Assembly: GCA_002476625.1 (NCBI GenBank)
Contig: DLLC01000063.1
Coordinates: forward strand, 11,893-75,892
Direction: 5' to 3'
From: Porphyromonadaceae bacterium UBA7572
GTDB taxonomy: Bacteria; Bacteroidota; Bacteroidia; Bacteroidales; Muribaculaceae
Length of the DNA: 64,000 bases
In this document: positions 1-8,861 of the stretch, one piece after another
Layout of the letters: the number at the start of each line of letters is the position of its first letter
Position numbering within the stretch: position 1 is the first letter of the stretch
The notes under the pieces: model-generated
What the model was told of the DNA's origin: nothing
Database searches by the model: none
What the model saw: only the letters and a program-made list of their open reading frames with translations
Made by a program: the position numbers and the translations under genes

Positions 1-778
1 TGGGGAGCCTCATCAACTTGTCAAGCAACTCTCCCACATACTCCAGACCCACATGAAGATTCACGCGGCTTAGCATATAGGAGCTGAACGAGCTGGATAT
101 CACATACCCAATGAAAAACGACAACTGCACAAGGAATAGCCTGACCACCACCGGCTCATTTTTCAGAGCCACGCCGCTGTCGATAATCGACTGGTAAATA
201 AACGGCACCATCCATCCACAGCCCATCGACACCGCCATCAGTGCCACAGAGGATCCGATTTTCCGCCATGACGGCACATATTTCCATATCAGCCTCTTTG
301 CCAACGTCCAGTCATTCCTTTGCTTTGGAAACTCGGCAAGGTAGAAATGCTGCGTGGGCTTCACTATCAGCGCTCTTCCATATTCCTTTCCCGCCACATA
401 CCAGCAGCGCTCAAACTCATCACGGGTGAACGTCATTTTTCCATTCGACGGGTCGGCAATATGAAAATAGCAGTTGCCCCTGCGGTCGGCTGTCACTCTA
501 TACAGCACCACGAAATGGTTGGCGTTCCAATGCAGGATAATGGGAAATGGAATTTTCTGAAGCTGTGCGCTTCTTGACTCCGCCACCACTGCGTCAAAGC
601 CCAGCTCCTCCGACCGCTGTTTAAGGTCTCGCATCGTGACTCCTATGCGCGAGATGCTCAGCCCGTCTTTGATATGCTGCTGCGGCACGCACTTACCATA
701 AAAAGCACAGATCATTTGCAGACAAGCTGGGCCACAATCTGTGCTTTCTAATTGCCAATATAGTTTGAAGCTTTTCAA
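1..778 (-). CDS. C39-peptidase-domain ABC exporter, N-terminal part (cut by window edge)
   Basis: Predicted inner-membrane exporter that removes a leader peptide and pumps the mature peptide out. The visible 259 residues start with a C39 peptidase domain: the oxyanion Gln (about residue 9) and catalytic Cys (about 15) lie in QLESTDCGPACLQMI, followed by the conserved His (motif NHFVVLY) and Asp (motif ADPSNG). The first transmembrane helices of the ABC membrane domain follow; the ATPase lies beyond base 1. No ATG fits: the reading frame is closed by a TAA just upstream, so a TTG at 776-778 is the best start. It begins 22 bases after the outer-membrane barrel gene, so the two are probably co-transcribed. 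Family call is firm; the cargo being the nearby precursor is inferred from position. Confidence 0.88.
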   Translation of the reverse strand, partial: MKSFKLYWQLESTDCGPACLQMICAFYGKCVPQQHIKDGLSISRIGVTMRDLKQRSEELGFDAVVAESRSAQLQKIPFPIILHWNANHFVVLYRVTADRRGNCYFHIADPSNGKMTFTRDEFERCWYVAGKEYGRALIVKPTQHFYLAEFPKQRNDWTLAKRLIWKYVPSWRKIGSSVALMAVSMGCGWMVPFIYQSIIDSGVALKNEPVVVRLFLVQLSFFIGYVISSSFSSYMLSRVNLHVGLEYVGELLDKLMRLP

Positions 779-800
779 GCCTTATTCATAAAGGTCGTCG

Positions 801-3164
801 TCAATAATTCACATTCACGCCCTGCTCAATTCCGCTGCTCTTGAGCGAATGCTTTGCCTTCTCCTTCTTCTTTCCATAGTCAAGACGGTAAGTGATACCC
901 ACCACCACCATATTCGCATTGTCTTTAATGCTTTGCATCATTTCCACAGGGTGAACATCAGAAATTGTAGTCTGATTGTAGATAGCACCCCGCTTGGTGA
1001 ATAGGTTCACTCCCATAAGGGTGAAAGTCCAATTTTTGTGACGATATCTAACCTGCACATAATCCCATCTGTCACCGACAGAAAATACGTTGCCTGAAAA
1101 ATACTGCCTACGCCTAATCTGATAGTCAATAGTAATGTCCCAGCCTCCCCAATAAGCATTTGCAGTCACCGAGCCATAAAGACGCTCTCTGTTGTATTTC
1201 TTGCCGTGCAAGTCGGGGCGATGGTTGTCATAGCCAAGTTTGCCATATATCGAGAAGTGGTTGTTAAACAGGTTGTCAAGGGTCACAAACCACTCTAAGT
1301 TCCACAAATCATCATGCTGACCGTTGATAGCCCTACTCATAAATTTTTGGTAATAGGGGCTTGCCGCATCGCTGATGTAAGTGTAGTCGTAATAAATAGG
1401 ATTGGTAGTTCGGCTGTAAGAGAGCCACAGTGAGGTATTGAACTTGCGGTAAACGTAGCGCACATACAGTCTGTTTCGGAAATACTCTGACGGCTTCAAA
1501 TTTGGGTTGCCCTGGCGCACAGATATATTGTCGAGCACTTGAATCAGTTCCGACTGCTGCGAAATGGACGGCATAGAAGGGTCGTACATGAACAGGTAGT
1601 TCGCGCTCACATGGTTAGAGAATATATAGTTCATGGTCACGTTGGCCTTGAAGCGCGACGCGTTCATCACATAGCCATTGTTCTTGTTATGGTCGCTTTG
1701 GAATGCCAAATTCGCACCGAGGTTGAATTTATTGAACCGGCCAAAAAGCTGGGTGTAGATCGACAAGTGGTTCTGGTCGATTTTATCAGTAGCCACAGCC
1801 GCGTCGTTGGTCTGCGAATTGTCGGTGGAGTTGTAATAGTCCTGCACGCCGAAGTTGGTGGTAAATTTGCTGCCGAAAGCCTTCGAATACATCACTTCGG
1901 CATTTCCTCGCCATGCCTTGTTTTCGGTGATGTTGTCCCAATGCTTATTCAACGCTTCTTCATCGAACACGTCGTTTGAATTTCTGGCGTAGTTGCCCGA
2001 TGAGTATGCGCCGCCTGCTGTAGCTTCAATGCTCTGGCTGTCGTCGATTTGCTTTCTGAAAAACAGGCTAAAGTCCGGAGAGGTAAAGTCCGACTTACGG
2101 TGCAGGAGCCGGCTGTACTTTTTCGTCACCACATTCCCCATTTCTGTGTTTAAAGAATTATCGTCATAAACACTGTTGAAGAATGTCACATTTGTGCTGA
2201 GTGCCAGCATGGTATTGGGGTTGTGCATATAGGTGTATTCAAAACCCAAGTTATGGGTCAGATAGCTGAAGTATGATGGAATACCCTTGCTTTCACGCAC
2301 AATATCGTTCTCCCTGCCTATAAATCGCTCTGTGGTATTGATGTAGCGCTTATCGTAGTCGCGCCAACTGGCTCCGTAATTAAAATCAAACTCAGATTTC
2401 TTATAGTGATAGTTCACGCCAAGGCGGCCATCCATATTCCCCGTTGTGACAGCGCTGTTGTAGTCGGCAAGCACATAGCCACCGTCGTTACGAGGCTTCA
2501 AAATAAAGTTAATCACTTGCACATTGCCATATCGGATATCCGGATTGTCGTGGTATTCCACCCTCAGCACCTCGTCAGGACTGATAGAGAGCACGTGATT
2601 CATATTGGTCGGCTTTCCGTTGATTTTAAACACCGGCGTTTTTTCTTCCACCTTAACCTGTTTCAACGACTCATTCACTGTCACGCCCGGCATTTTAATC
2701 TGGAGTTTGCTCAGCAGCGAGAGACCATTGGTGGCACGCTCCACTTCACTCGAAGTGGGGATAATGATATACCTGTCGGCTTTTTGTGTAACCGACTGGG
2801 CAGTAACGGTCACCTCGTCAAGCTTCACCGACTTCTGGCTGAGGTACACAGTGCCAAGGTCAAGGTATGCGTCAGGTGTTCCCACCACATCCATATACAC
2901 AGGCATAAGCCCCTCTTTTGAAATCTCCAATGAAAGCGCGGAGTCGTTCACATTCACCGACTGAAACTGACCATTCTCATCCGTCTCTATGCCCAAACGA
3001 AACACACCTTCCTTGTTTTTACCTTCTATAACAGCTTTTCTGATTGGCTTGCCAGATGCATCAACTATCTTTCCCGTCACCACATAGCCTAACATCTGCA
3101 AAGGCAACAATGAAATAAACATCAAAATCAACGAACGTAATATAAGAGTGTAGTTTTTTATCAT
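801..3164 (-). CDS. Outer-membrane beta-barrel protein (TonB-receptor-like) of the RiPP-like cluster
   Basis: A 787-residue predicted outer-membrane protein. After a hydrophobic signal segment (residues about 8-26) comes a carboxypeptidase-regulatory-like beta-sandwich (about 28-110), then a short plug-like region (DEVTVTAQ, then a segment ending in VQVINFILKP) and a long barrel-type region rich in alternating aromatic residues, as in OMP_b-brl_3 proteins. The start MIKNYTL at 3164 is preferred over the upstream ATG at 3224 because it gives a proper signal peptide and avoids overlap with the maturase gene. It sits between the maturase and the C39 exporter. Such barrels accompany Bacteroidetes peptide-maturation loci, where a role in moving the product across the outer membrane or in self-recognition is plausible but unproven here. 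Confidence 0.82.
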   Translation of the reverse strand: MIKNYTLILRSLILMFISLLPLQMLGYVVTGKIVDASGKPIRKAVIEGKNKEGVFRLGIETDENGQFQSVNVNDSALSLEISKEGLMPVYMDVVGTPDAYLDLGTVYLSQKSVKLDEVTVTAQSVTQKADRYIIIPTSSEVERATNGLSLLSKLQIKMPGVTVNESLKQVKVEEKTPVFKINGKPTNMNHVLSISPDEVLRVEYHDNPDIRYGNVQVINFILKPRNDGGYVLADYNSAVTTGNMDGRLGVNYHYKKSEFDFNYGASWRDYDKRYINTTERFIGRENDIVRESKGIPSYFSYLTHNLGFEYTYMHNPNTMLALSTNVTFFNSVYDDNSLNTEMGNVVTKKYSRLLHRKSDFTSPDFSLFFRKQIDDSQSIEATAGGAYSSGNYARNSNDVFDEEALNKHWDNITENKAWRGNAEVMYSKAFGSKFTTNFGVQDYYNSTDNSQTNDAAVATDKIDQNHLSIYTQLFGRFNKFNLGANLAFQSDHNKNNGYVMNASRFKANVTMNYIFSNHVSANYLFMYDPSMPSISQQSELIQVLDNISVRQGNPNLKPSEYFRNRLYVRYVYRKFNTSLWLSYSRTTNPIYYDYTYISDAASPYYQKFMSRAINGQHDDLWNLEWFVTLDNLFNNHFSIYGKLGYDNHRPDLHGKKYNRERLYGSVTANAYWGGWDITIDYQIRRRQYFSGNVFSVGDRWDYVQVRYRHKNWTFTLMGVNLFTKRGAIYNQTTISDVHPVEMMQSIKDNANMVVVGITYRLDYGKKKEKAKHSLKSSGIEQGVNVNY

Positions 3165-3210
3165 AGGTTTTGCTTTTTGTAATTTAAAAATATCAGAGTA
3201 GGCTGCACAT

Positions 3211-4464
3211 CTATTTCCACACATATCGAATATTATACAGCAGTTTATTCATCACCACATCCTCTTTTTGTTTTTCATCAAAGCCAAGAATGCAGAAATC
3301 TTTCTCGTTCTCAAGCGTTCTGGAAGTGCAGCCGCCATGGCATATCGGGAAAATGGCGCAACTCAGGCAAGGCTTGTTGGTGAATTTTGAAGCCATACGC
3401 TTCTCTAAAGCGTCGTTCTCCCATACAATGTCTCCATCTTGGCTTAAATAGCCGTCTCTCCTTGAGTTTTCAAAATCCACCGCAGTACACTTATACACGT
3501 CTCCATTATAGTTTACAACGGCACTGCTTCTCAAATCGCCATAGCAGCGCTCTCCGAACAATTGCTCCGAAGCCAAGATACCGACATTTGTGAAGGCATC
3601 AACAGCGACTCCGATATCTTCAGAACATGCGCCAACGTCTTGCCATACTTTGTGAAAAGAGACATCAAGGCATCGTTTTGCATCTTCGGTCAAGTCAGAG
3701 AAACTTTCGGGAATTTTGCCTACGCTGTCAATGTTTTCTTTTGTATAGTTAATGCGTAGCGTCACCTTTATTCCGTTTTCTATCAATTCTTTAATGGTGC
3801 TCACAATTATTTTGTAGGAGCCTTTTCCTCCCACAAAGTGCCTGTTGGCGTCATGTGTTGGCTCATCGCCGTCAAGAGTGATCTGCGCAAAATTGAAGCC
3901 ATATTGCAAGAGCTGCTCTATTCTTTCGTGTGTGAGTAATGACCCATTCGTGGTGCAGTTACATGAGAATTTCACGCCAGCCCGCTTCGCCTCTTCATAA
4001 CCAAATTTGATAATCGGCAGCATTACATCATCGTAGTAGAGGAACGGCTCACCTCCGAAAAATGAAAGCGTTAAGTTTTCCGACTTTGCACATAGTTTCT
4101 TAATCAGCTTGAACACCCGCTTCATTGTTTCGCCCGACATTTTCGACGGCAGGTGACTCTCATAGCAGTACCAGCAATTGAAATTGCAGTTGATGGTGGG
4201 ATTGATAATCAAGTGGGAGCGTGTAGAGCCGTATTCTTCTGCAAGCGTTCTTCTCTTATACACTTGAAGTTCGTCCACCGAATCCTGTACAAGAAAACCA
4301 CCAGCTTTCAAATTATCCATGCAGGATTGCTCGTCTGGCATGCCATCTTGCAGCGATTGCCAAATTCCTTTTTTTAGAAAAAGGAACTTGTCGCTTAGGC
4401 TATTGTACACGATGTCAACGCCTTTTTGATGGTCAAGCAAAACGTTATATCTGCTGAATTTCAT
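3211..4464 (-). CDS. Radical SAM/SPASM peptide maturase
   Basis: A 417-residue radical SAM enzyme. Residues 1-80 form a small domain of the type that binds peptide leaders (NVLLDHQKGVDIVYN onward, PqqD/RRE-like by eye). The 4Fe-4S motif CxxxCxxC is C93, C97, C100 (CNFNCWYC), followed by the SAM-contact motif FFGGEPFLYYDD. The C-terminal third is a SPASM domain holding auxiliary clusters, with the typical CLSCAIFPICHGGC. Family knowledge: SPASM maturases install thioether or other crosslinks on ribosomal peptides. It starts 109 bases downstream of the small Cys-rich gene, its probable substrate. It ends 46 bases before the barrel start. The crosslink type cannot be predicted from the sequence. 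Confidence 0.92.
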   Translation of the reverse strand: MKFSRYNVLLDHQKGVDIVYNSLSDKFLFLKKGIWQSLQDGMPDEQSCMDNLKAGGFLVQDSVDELQVYKRRTLAEEYGSTRSHLIINPTINCNFNCWYCYESHLPSKMSGETMKRVFKLIKKLCAKSENLTLSFFGGEPFLYYDDVMLPIIKFGYEEAKRAGVKFSCNCTTNGSLLTHERIEQLLQYGFNFAQITLDGDEPTHDANRHFVGGKGSYKIIVSTIKELIENGIKVTLRINYTKENIDSVGKIPESFSDLTEDAKRCLDVSFHKVWQDVGACSEDIGVAVDAFTNVGILASEQLFGERCYGDLRSSAVVNYNGDVYKCTAVDFENSRRDGYLSQDGDIVWENDALEKRMASKFTNKPCLSCAIFPICHGGCTSRTLENEKDFCILGFDEKQKEDVVMNKLLYNIRYVWK

Positions 4465-4573
4465 TTTAGAGATGTGCCGATTATTTCAACGGCTCCTTAG
4501 GTTATTCAATGTTTACGAATCTTCAAAAAGATGATTTTACAGAGAAAGAGTAATCAAGAAGATGTGAATCCTT

Positions 4574-4798
4574 TTAGCCTTTAGTGGAAGTCCCACAACC
4601 TGGAGTGCAATTACCTCCTTGGCAATTATTCACAGTAGTTCCTCCACATCCAGTCTTCCCACAATTCGTGTCAGTATTGCAGAGGTTATTTGCGCCACTG
4701 GTTCCAACCATTCCATCCATCAAGATAGAATCCTCATCTCTCAAAACGGTCATTTCCAATCCCTCCACAAATTCTTGCAGTTCAAGATTCCTGTCCAT
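4574..4798 (-). CDS. Cys/Thr/Asn/Gly-rich RiPP-like precursor peptide
   Basis: A 74-residue peptide with two clear halves. Residues 1-35 are acidic and leader-like (DRNLELQEFVEGLEMT); residues 36-74 are a low-complexity core with six cysteines at 40, 46, 51, 59, 64 and 68 and many Thr, Asn and Gly. There is no classic double-glycine site; MVGTSG (30-35) is the likeliest junction for a C39 peptidase. The gene has its own well-formed promoter and is followed by the radical SAM enzyme. The core offers Cys for thioethers and Thr/Ser/Asn/Cys for glycosylation, relevant because glycosyltransferase genes lie directly upstream. I do not recognise a named precursor family; calling it the substrate is inference from position and composition. 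Confidence 0.82.
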   Translation of the reverse strand: MDRNLELQEFVEGLEMTVLRDEDSILMDGMVGTSGANNLCNTDTNCGKTGCGGTTVNNCQGGNCTPGCGTSTKG

Positions 4799-4891
4799 AG
4801 TTTTTAATTTTAATGTTGTTAATGTATTGATAAATTCTGCTCAAAATGCTTGATTTGAGTTATTATTAGAAGTTCTCTCATCTTATACCCC

Positions 4892-4922
4892 CAAAAATAG
4901 CACAATATTTTTTCAGCACCAA
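4892..4922 (-). promoter_or_regulatory. Promoter of the precursor/maturase genes
   Basis: Reading the minus strand, a -33 TTG (4922-4920) is separated by 20 bases from TATTTTTG (4899-4892), matching the Bacteroidetes -33/-7 pattern. It would give a leader of roughly 85-90 bases before the precursor start. The surrounding 245-base gap has A/T runs and two copies of TTTTTTTGATGT just upstream. A separate promoter for the peptide is consistent with a need for excess substrate over enzyme. Confidence 0.7.
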
Positions 4923-5043
4923 CTTTTTTTTTTAAAAAAAAAAGCGGATCTCAACCATTTTTTTGATGTTTTTTTGATGTTTTGATTTTTGGCGCATCGT
5001 TCCCATCCGCTCTCTATAACAAAACACCACTCATCACCAAACA

Positions 5044-5997
5044 CTAAACCACCACTGTCTTTATAGCTTCAATTATCCTCTTGCCGAACATCAGCCCCAC
5101 CTTTTTGGCGTATTCATCAGGGGAACGCAGCACACGGCTGAACAAATCTTTATACATATCCAGATTTAGATGAAACGCATAGTGTCCGCTGTCGATATAT
5201 ATTTTCACAGCAATGGAAGCGACGTACAGAATCTTGCAGCAAAGCCACACCTGCGCATCTCTGCATAGTTGATGTGTGCACAGATAGTTATACAGGTCGT
5301 TGGCTACTGCCAGATGGTTGTCGGCACGGAAGATTGTCGCCACATTTGACGCTGTTATGGAATCAGCATTTTTGCGATATACATAATGCAATTCGCCAGT
5401 TACCAGCACCTGACGAGCTTCGCACATGGCAATACTCGTCCACAGGTCATCCTCCGACATTTTGTGGTGAAACCTTAACTGCATCCTGTCGATAAACGAC
5501 TTCTTAAACAGATAGCAGAACACTAAAGGCGTGAAGGTGCATGTGCGCATAAGGCGAGCAAAGCTGTCATCTCCTTTCCACTGTTTGCCTATCATTCCAC
5601 AATGAGCCTGTCTAATCTCAGTATGGCTGTCGGTAAATTCTATTTTCACACTGCCCATTGCCATTTCTGAGTCTGATATGACAAACTTATTGTAAAATGA
5701 TTGAAAGTTGTCTGTTAGAACAAAATCATCACTGTCAACGAAAGTAATCACGCTGCTTGTGCAATTGTCCAGCCCGAGATTACGGGCTTCCGACACGCCT
5801 CTGTTGTCCTGGCGCAGCAATCGAATTTCACCGCTCACTGCATAATTAAGCAGTTTTTCGCAAGAGTTGTCGGTGGAGCCATCATCCACCACAATGATTT
5901 CTTTAGGCAATTGCAGCTTCAACAGGGATTCCACACACCTCACAACGTATCGCTCTGAGTTATACATCGGAACAATAATCGACACTAACGGCTTCAT
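5044..5997 (-). CDS. Family 2 glycosyltransferase
   Basis: A 317-residue GT-A fold enzyme. Residues 5-15 (VSIIVPMYNSE) and the IVVDDGSTDNS segment form the nucleotide-sugar site; VDSDDF near residue 90 gives the DxD metal-binding motif; EDDLW near 180 supplies the probable catalytic acidic residues. The C-terminal 100 residues are helical and not diagnostic. It is the last of three same-strand glycosyltransferase genes (51-base gap after the preceding one) and lies just upstream of the precursor peptide. Sugar and acceptor are unknown; peptide glycosylation or surface-glycan synthesis are both possible. Confidence 0.88.
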   Translation of the reverse strand: MKPLVSIIVPMYNSERYVVRCVESLLKLQLPKEIIVVDDGSTDNSCEKLLNYAVSGEIRLLRQDNRGVSEARNLGLDNCTSSVITFVDSDDFVLTDNFQSFYNKFVISDSEMAMGSVKIEFTDSHTEIRQAHCGMIGKQWKGDDSFARLMRTCTFTPLVFCYLFKKSFIDRMQLRFHHKMSEDDLWTSIAMCEARQVLVTGELHYVYRKNADSITASNVATIFRADNHLAVANDLYNYLCTHQLCRDAQVWLCCKILYVASIAVKIYIDSGHYAFHLNLDMYKDLFSRVLRSPDEYAKKVGLMFGKRIIEAIKTVVV

Positions 5998-6048
5998 TTT
6001 TCACTTCTATTTTTCTATCAGAGCCTTTAACGACAGGCCATAGGACAT

Positions 6049-7170
6049 TCATCCACAAATCAGTATCATGTTTTTCAAAAGTTCTATGACTTCTTCTTGA
6101 TTACAAGTGTCGTCCAACCTAGCATCGTCTGCTATATACTTTTTTATGACAGCAAATTCAGAGGGGGCAATTTTCCTCTCTATAAACCTTGTGAAGCGGT
6201 TGAGCAGCCAGTACTTTCCGTTTCCTTGTATGATGGTGTAATCGGTATTGAATCTCAGTCTGCCGGCATCTACCGCTTGCCTTTGCAATGAACCGAGGAA
6301 ATATATCTGTTTGGTGATTCTGTTCTTTATCTCAAGCCACGCTTGCGACAGTGCGCTTGCCAAATCTGGCGTTGCCTTGCCGCTTCTGATAGCCATAATA
6401 TCCTCATACACGAGGCTCTCGGGTAAGGCACCATCAAGCCGTCCTCCTATAGTGCCTTGGAAAAACTCATGATAGAACTGCACGATATTGTTAGGCGTGG
6501 GTATGCCTCCGTAGCCCCGTTCGCCAAGCACGATAAGCGGCTTATGGCGCTTTATTGCAAACAGCGCGGAATATCCGGAGCCTATCACCATTTGGGCACG
6601 CTTCACATGACTCTCTATACAGCCAGAACTGTCGCTGATACAAATATTGGGGTTAGCTAAGTGACGAATACTCTCATTTTTGCTGCACACTTCAATTTTC
6701 AGTTGAGTGAGCCTGTTCAAGGTGCGCAATATCTTAAACAGCGCACTGTCGGCATACAGAAACTCGCCCGTGTTTACATAGATGTCAAATTCCTTTGGCA
6801 CATCGCTCTTTTCGCTATCCGCTGGAGCGAAGTCAAAGGGAACGGCTATTTTTTCAGATGTCTGCTGGTACGGGCAGAGTATGTTGATATCAAGGTCGCT
6901 GACCCAAAATGTGTAGTCCACCATGGTGACATCGGTGTAGAAATGCCGCGAAATGTCGGACCTGAACAGAAACCGCACAACAGCCGCATTCTCCTGCCTC
7001 TTGCAGTCGGCCACCTCCTGCGTGATGTCGCCAACGCACACCACACAGTCGGCACCATGGCACGAGCTGATGATTTCAAACGATTTTTCTCCAGATATGA
7101 TTTGATGTATGCTCTCATAGAGCAGTTTATACTTTGGAAGTGTGCTGGTAGCTGTTAAATATATTTTCAT
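6049..7170 (-). CDS. Putative GT-B glycosyltransferase with PqqD/RRE-like C-terminal segment
   Basis: A 373-residue protein that I cannot place in a named family. The middle has a GT-B-type nucleotide-sugar pocket (VIGSGYSALFAIKRHKPLIV, then GERGYGG). The last 70 or so residues (about 305-373) are different in character: short beta strands (DYTIIQGNGKYWLLNRFTR) then helices (APSEFAVIKKYI, EEVIELLKNMI), the order expected of the small winged-helix PqqD/RRE leader-binding domain. The start MKIYLTATS at 7170 overlaps the upstream gene's stop by 4 bases (ATGA), so the pair is translationally coupled; a longer upstream start would overlap far more. The glycosyltransferase call is moderate, the RRE reading an inference. 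Confidence 0.6.
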   Translation of the reverse strand: MKIYLTATSTLPKYKLLYESIHQIISGEKSFEIISSCHGADCVVCVGDITQEVADCKRQENAAVVRFLFRSDISRHFYTDVTMVDYTFWVSDLDINILCPYQQTSEKIAVPFDFAPADSEKSDVPKEFDIYVNTGEFLYADSALFKILRTLNRLTQLKIEVCSKNESIRHLANPNICISDSSGCIESHVKRAQMVIGSGYSALFAIKRHKPLIVLGERGYGGIPTPNNIVQFYHEFFQGTIGGRLDGALPESLVYEDIMAIRSGKATPDLASALSQAWLEIKNRITKQIYFLGSLQRQAVDAGRLRFNTDYTIIQGNGKYWLLNRFTRFIERKIAPSEFAVIKKYIADDARLDDTCNQEEVIELLKNMILICG

Positions 7171-8768
7171 ACTGGTCGGGATATTAGTTTGTGTGATAAT
7201 TGTTGCAACTGCTGCTCTGAGATTTCCGCCACACAGCCTAATGAGGGACGCGCATTCTCGCCAAAATGCTCGTAGCTGCTCTGGCACCCCTCCTTATCCT
7301 CCGCCTTGTAGAACTCATACTTTGCCTTTCTATCGGCGGCTTCCAGCAATCCATAATGCAGGATTAGCAAGCGGTCAGCTATGGCGGATTTCGCCAGTGT
7401 AGGCGCTTGATGAAAGTGGAGCTTGCCCCGGTCGGAGAATATTTGCGAATGCCCTATGTTGCGCATCATCTTATAGCGGAAGCACACGCCTTCTATTGAG
7501 CTGGGATATTGGGCATTAAAGGTGCTTTGACTGTTCCAAAGGTGAATGTAGGGGACCATATATGCGTCGGCGCCGTCATCGTCCACATATTGGCGTACAT
7601 TGCAGAACCGCTCATCGAGCATTTCATCCACATCGAGGAAAAATGCTATTTTATGGTTCACAAACGAAGCCAGGTCGAGTAGCAGATTCCTATTCTGCAA
7701 GTCGTTGAATTCCGTTCTGCGCTTCTTGCATTTAAGCAGAATCTTTTCAGCCCGCGCAAGTTCATAGGTGCCGTCGGTGCTGCCATCGTCAAGCAGCACA
7801 ATTCCATCGAACAGGTGCGATGCCTGCTCAAGAAACCGGCTGATTCTATGGCTCTCATTATAGCACTGTACCAGCAGAAGCACAGGGTACTGCTTACCAC
7901 CGAAATGACTGGCGATTTCGTACTCGGCAAAGCGGTTTTGGCAAAAATCATTCAACTGCTTTTCTGATGACGCTGGTTTGTGTTGCCAATCATAGAGCAG
8001 TTTGTCAAAATCCATGCCCCAATCCTCACCATTAGCCACCGCTATTTCGGGAAAAAAGAAATGGCGTAGCACATCGTTGGGCGTTTTCTCAAAAGGCTCA
8101 CTCCTCCTCACCTTCCCCTCGCGGTTGTCGATGTCGCGGTGCGCCATCATCGCCCCGTTGAAGTAAAGTTCCTTCACGCCTATCATATCGAGGCGCGAGC
8201 GGAAGTTGTTGTCATCGCCGCCCCACTTCGAGAGCGTTTCATCGTATCCATGAATCTGCTCGGCATGGCGCTTCTCAAACATGATGCTGCCGAACGGAAT
8301 AAACTTGTGTTGATTGAATGTGACTTCCGTCACTTCCTCATCGTCGGCAAAGCACACCCTGCCTATGGCATAATGGGGATAGTCGGGATAGTCGACAAAC
8401 GACTTGCGCAGTATGCCAATCACATCAGTCACCATCTCCGACTCCGGGGAGCAAACCATCACATACCGCTTCGTGGCAAACCGTATGCCCACGTTAAGCG
8501 GCTTGGCAGGGTTACGCCATTCGTGGGGCTTGTCGTTCATCACGATACGCCAGTTCACAAATGGGTACTGCAATATGTAGTCCTGTAATTCCTGCGATTC
8601 CTCGGGCGTGTCGAGCACCAGTACCACCTCTATGCCGTTTCGCTCAAAGTATTTCCGATTTTTGGGAAACACTCTCCTGAACTCCTTCATTTTCCGAAAA
8701 AAAGGAATCACCACGCTCAAGTCAAAATTGCGATAGAATGGTTCTTTGGTTTTAAAGAAGAGTGGCAT
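7167..8768 (-). CDS. Two-domain glycosyltransferase
   Basis: A 533-residue protein with two glycosyltransferase-like halves. The first (residues 15-260) begins FDLSVVIPFFRKM and carries the KWGGDDNNF signature of galactosyltransferase-like C-terminal regions. The second (about 300-440) begins LLLVQCYNESHRI and has VLLDDGSTDGTYE and FFLDVDEM, a complete family-2 GT-A core with DxD. It is the first gene of the three-gene operon and has a consensus promoter upstream. Two GT domains in one chain suggest that two sugars are added or a disaccharide unit is made, as in polymerases such as chondroitin synthase, but the specificity is unknown. Confidence 0.85.
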   Translation of the reverse strand: MPLFFKTKEPFYRNFDLSVVIPFFRKMKEFRRVFPKNRKYFERNGIEVVLVLDTPEESQELQDYILQYPFVNWRIVMNDKPHEWRNPAKPLNVGIRFATKRYVMVCSPESEMVTDVIGILRKSFVDYPDYPHYAIGRVCFADDEEVTEVTFNQHKFIPFGSIMFEKRHAEQIHGYDETLSKWGGDDNNFRSRLDMIGVKELYFNGAMMAHRDIDNREGKVRRSEPFEKTPNDVLRHFFFPEIAVANGEDWGMDFDKLLYDWQHKPASSEKQLNDFCQNRFAEYEIASHFGGKQYPVLLLVQCYNESHRISRFLEQASHLFDGIVLLDDGSTDGTYELARAEKILLKCKKRRTEFNDLQNRNLLLDLASFVNHKIAFFLDVDEMLDERFCNVRQYVDDDGADAYMVPYIHLWNSQSTFNAQYPSSIEGVCFRYKMMRNIGHSQIFSDRGKLHFHQAPTLAKSAIADRLLILHYGLLEAADRKAKYEFYKAEDKEGCQSSYEHFGENARPSLGCVAEISEQQLQQLSHKLISRPV

Positions 8769-8796
8769 AGTAGATAAGTAAATTAGTTAATAATGG

Positions 8797-8827
8797 CAAA
8801 TATATAAAATGAATTAAAAAAAGCAAA
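8797..8827 (-). promoter_or_regulatory. Promoter of the glycosyltransferase operon
   Basis: On the minus strand TTTG (8827-8824), 19 bases, then TATATTTG (8804-8797), an exact Bacteroidetes -33/-7 match about 29 bases before the start codon at 8768. Confidence 0.75.
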
Positions 8828-8861
8828 TCACAAGCAAACAGTTTAATCTTAATCTACTTTA

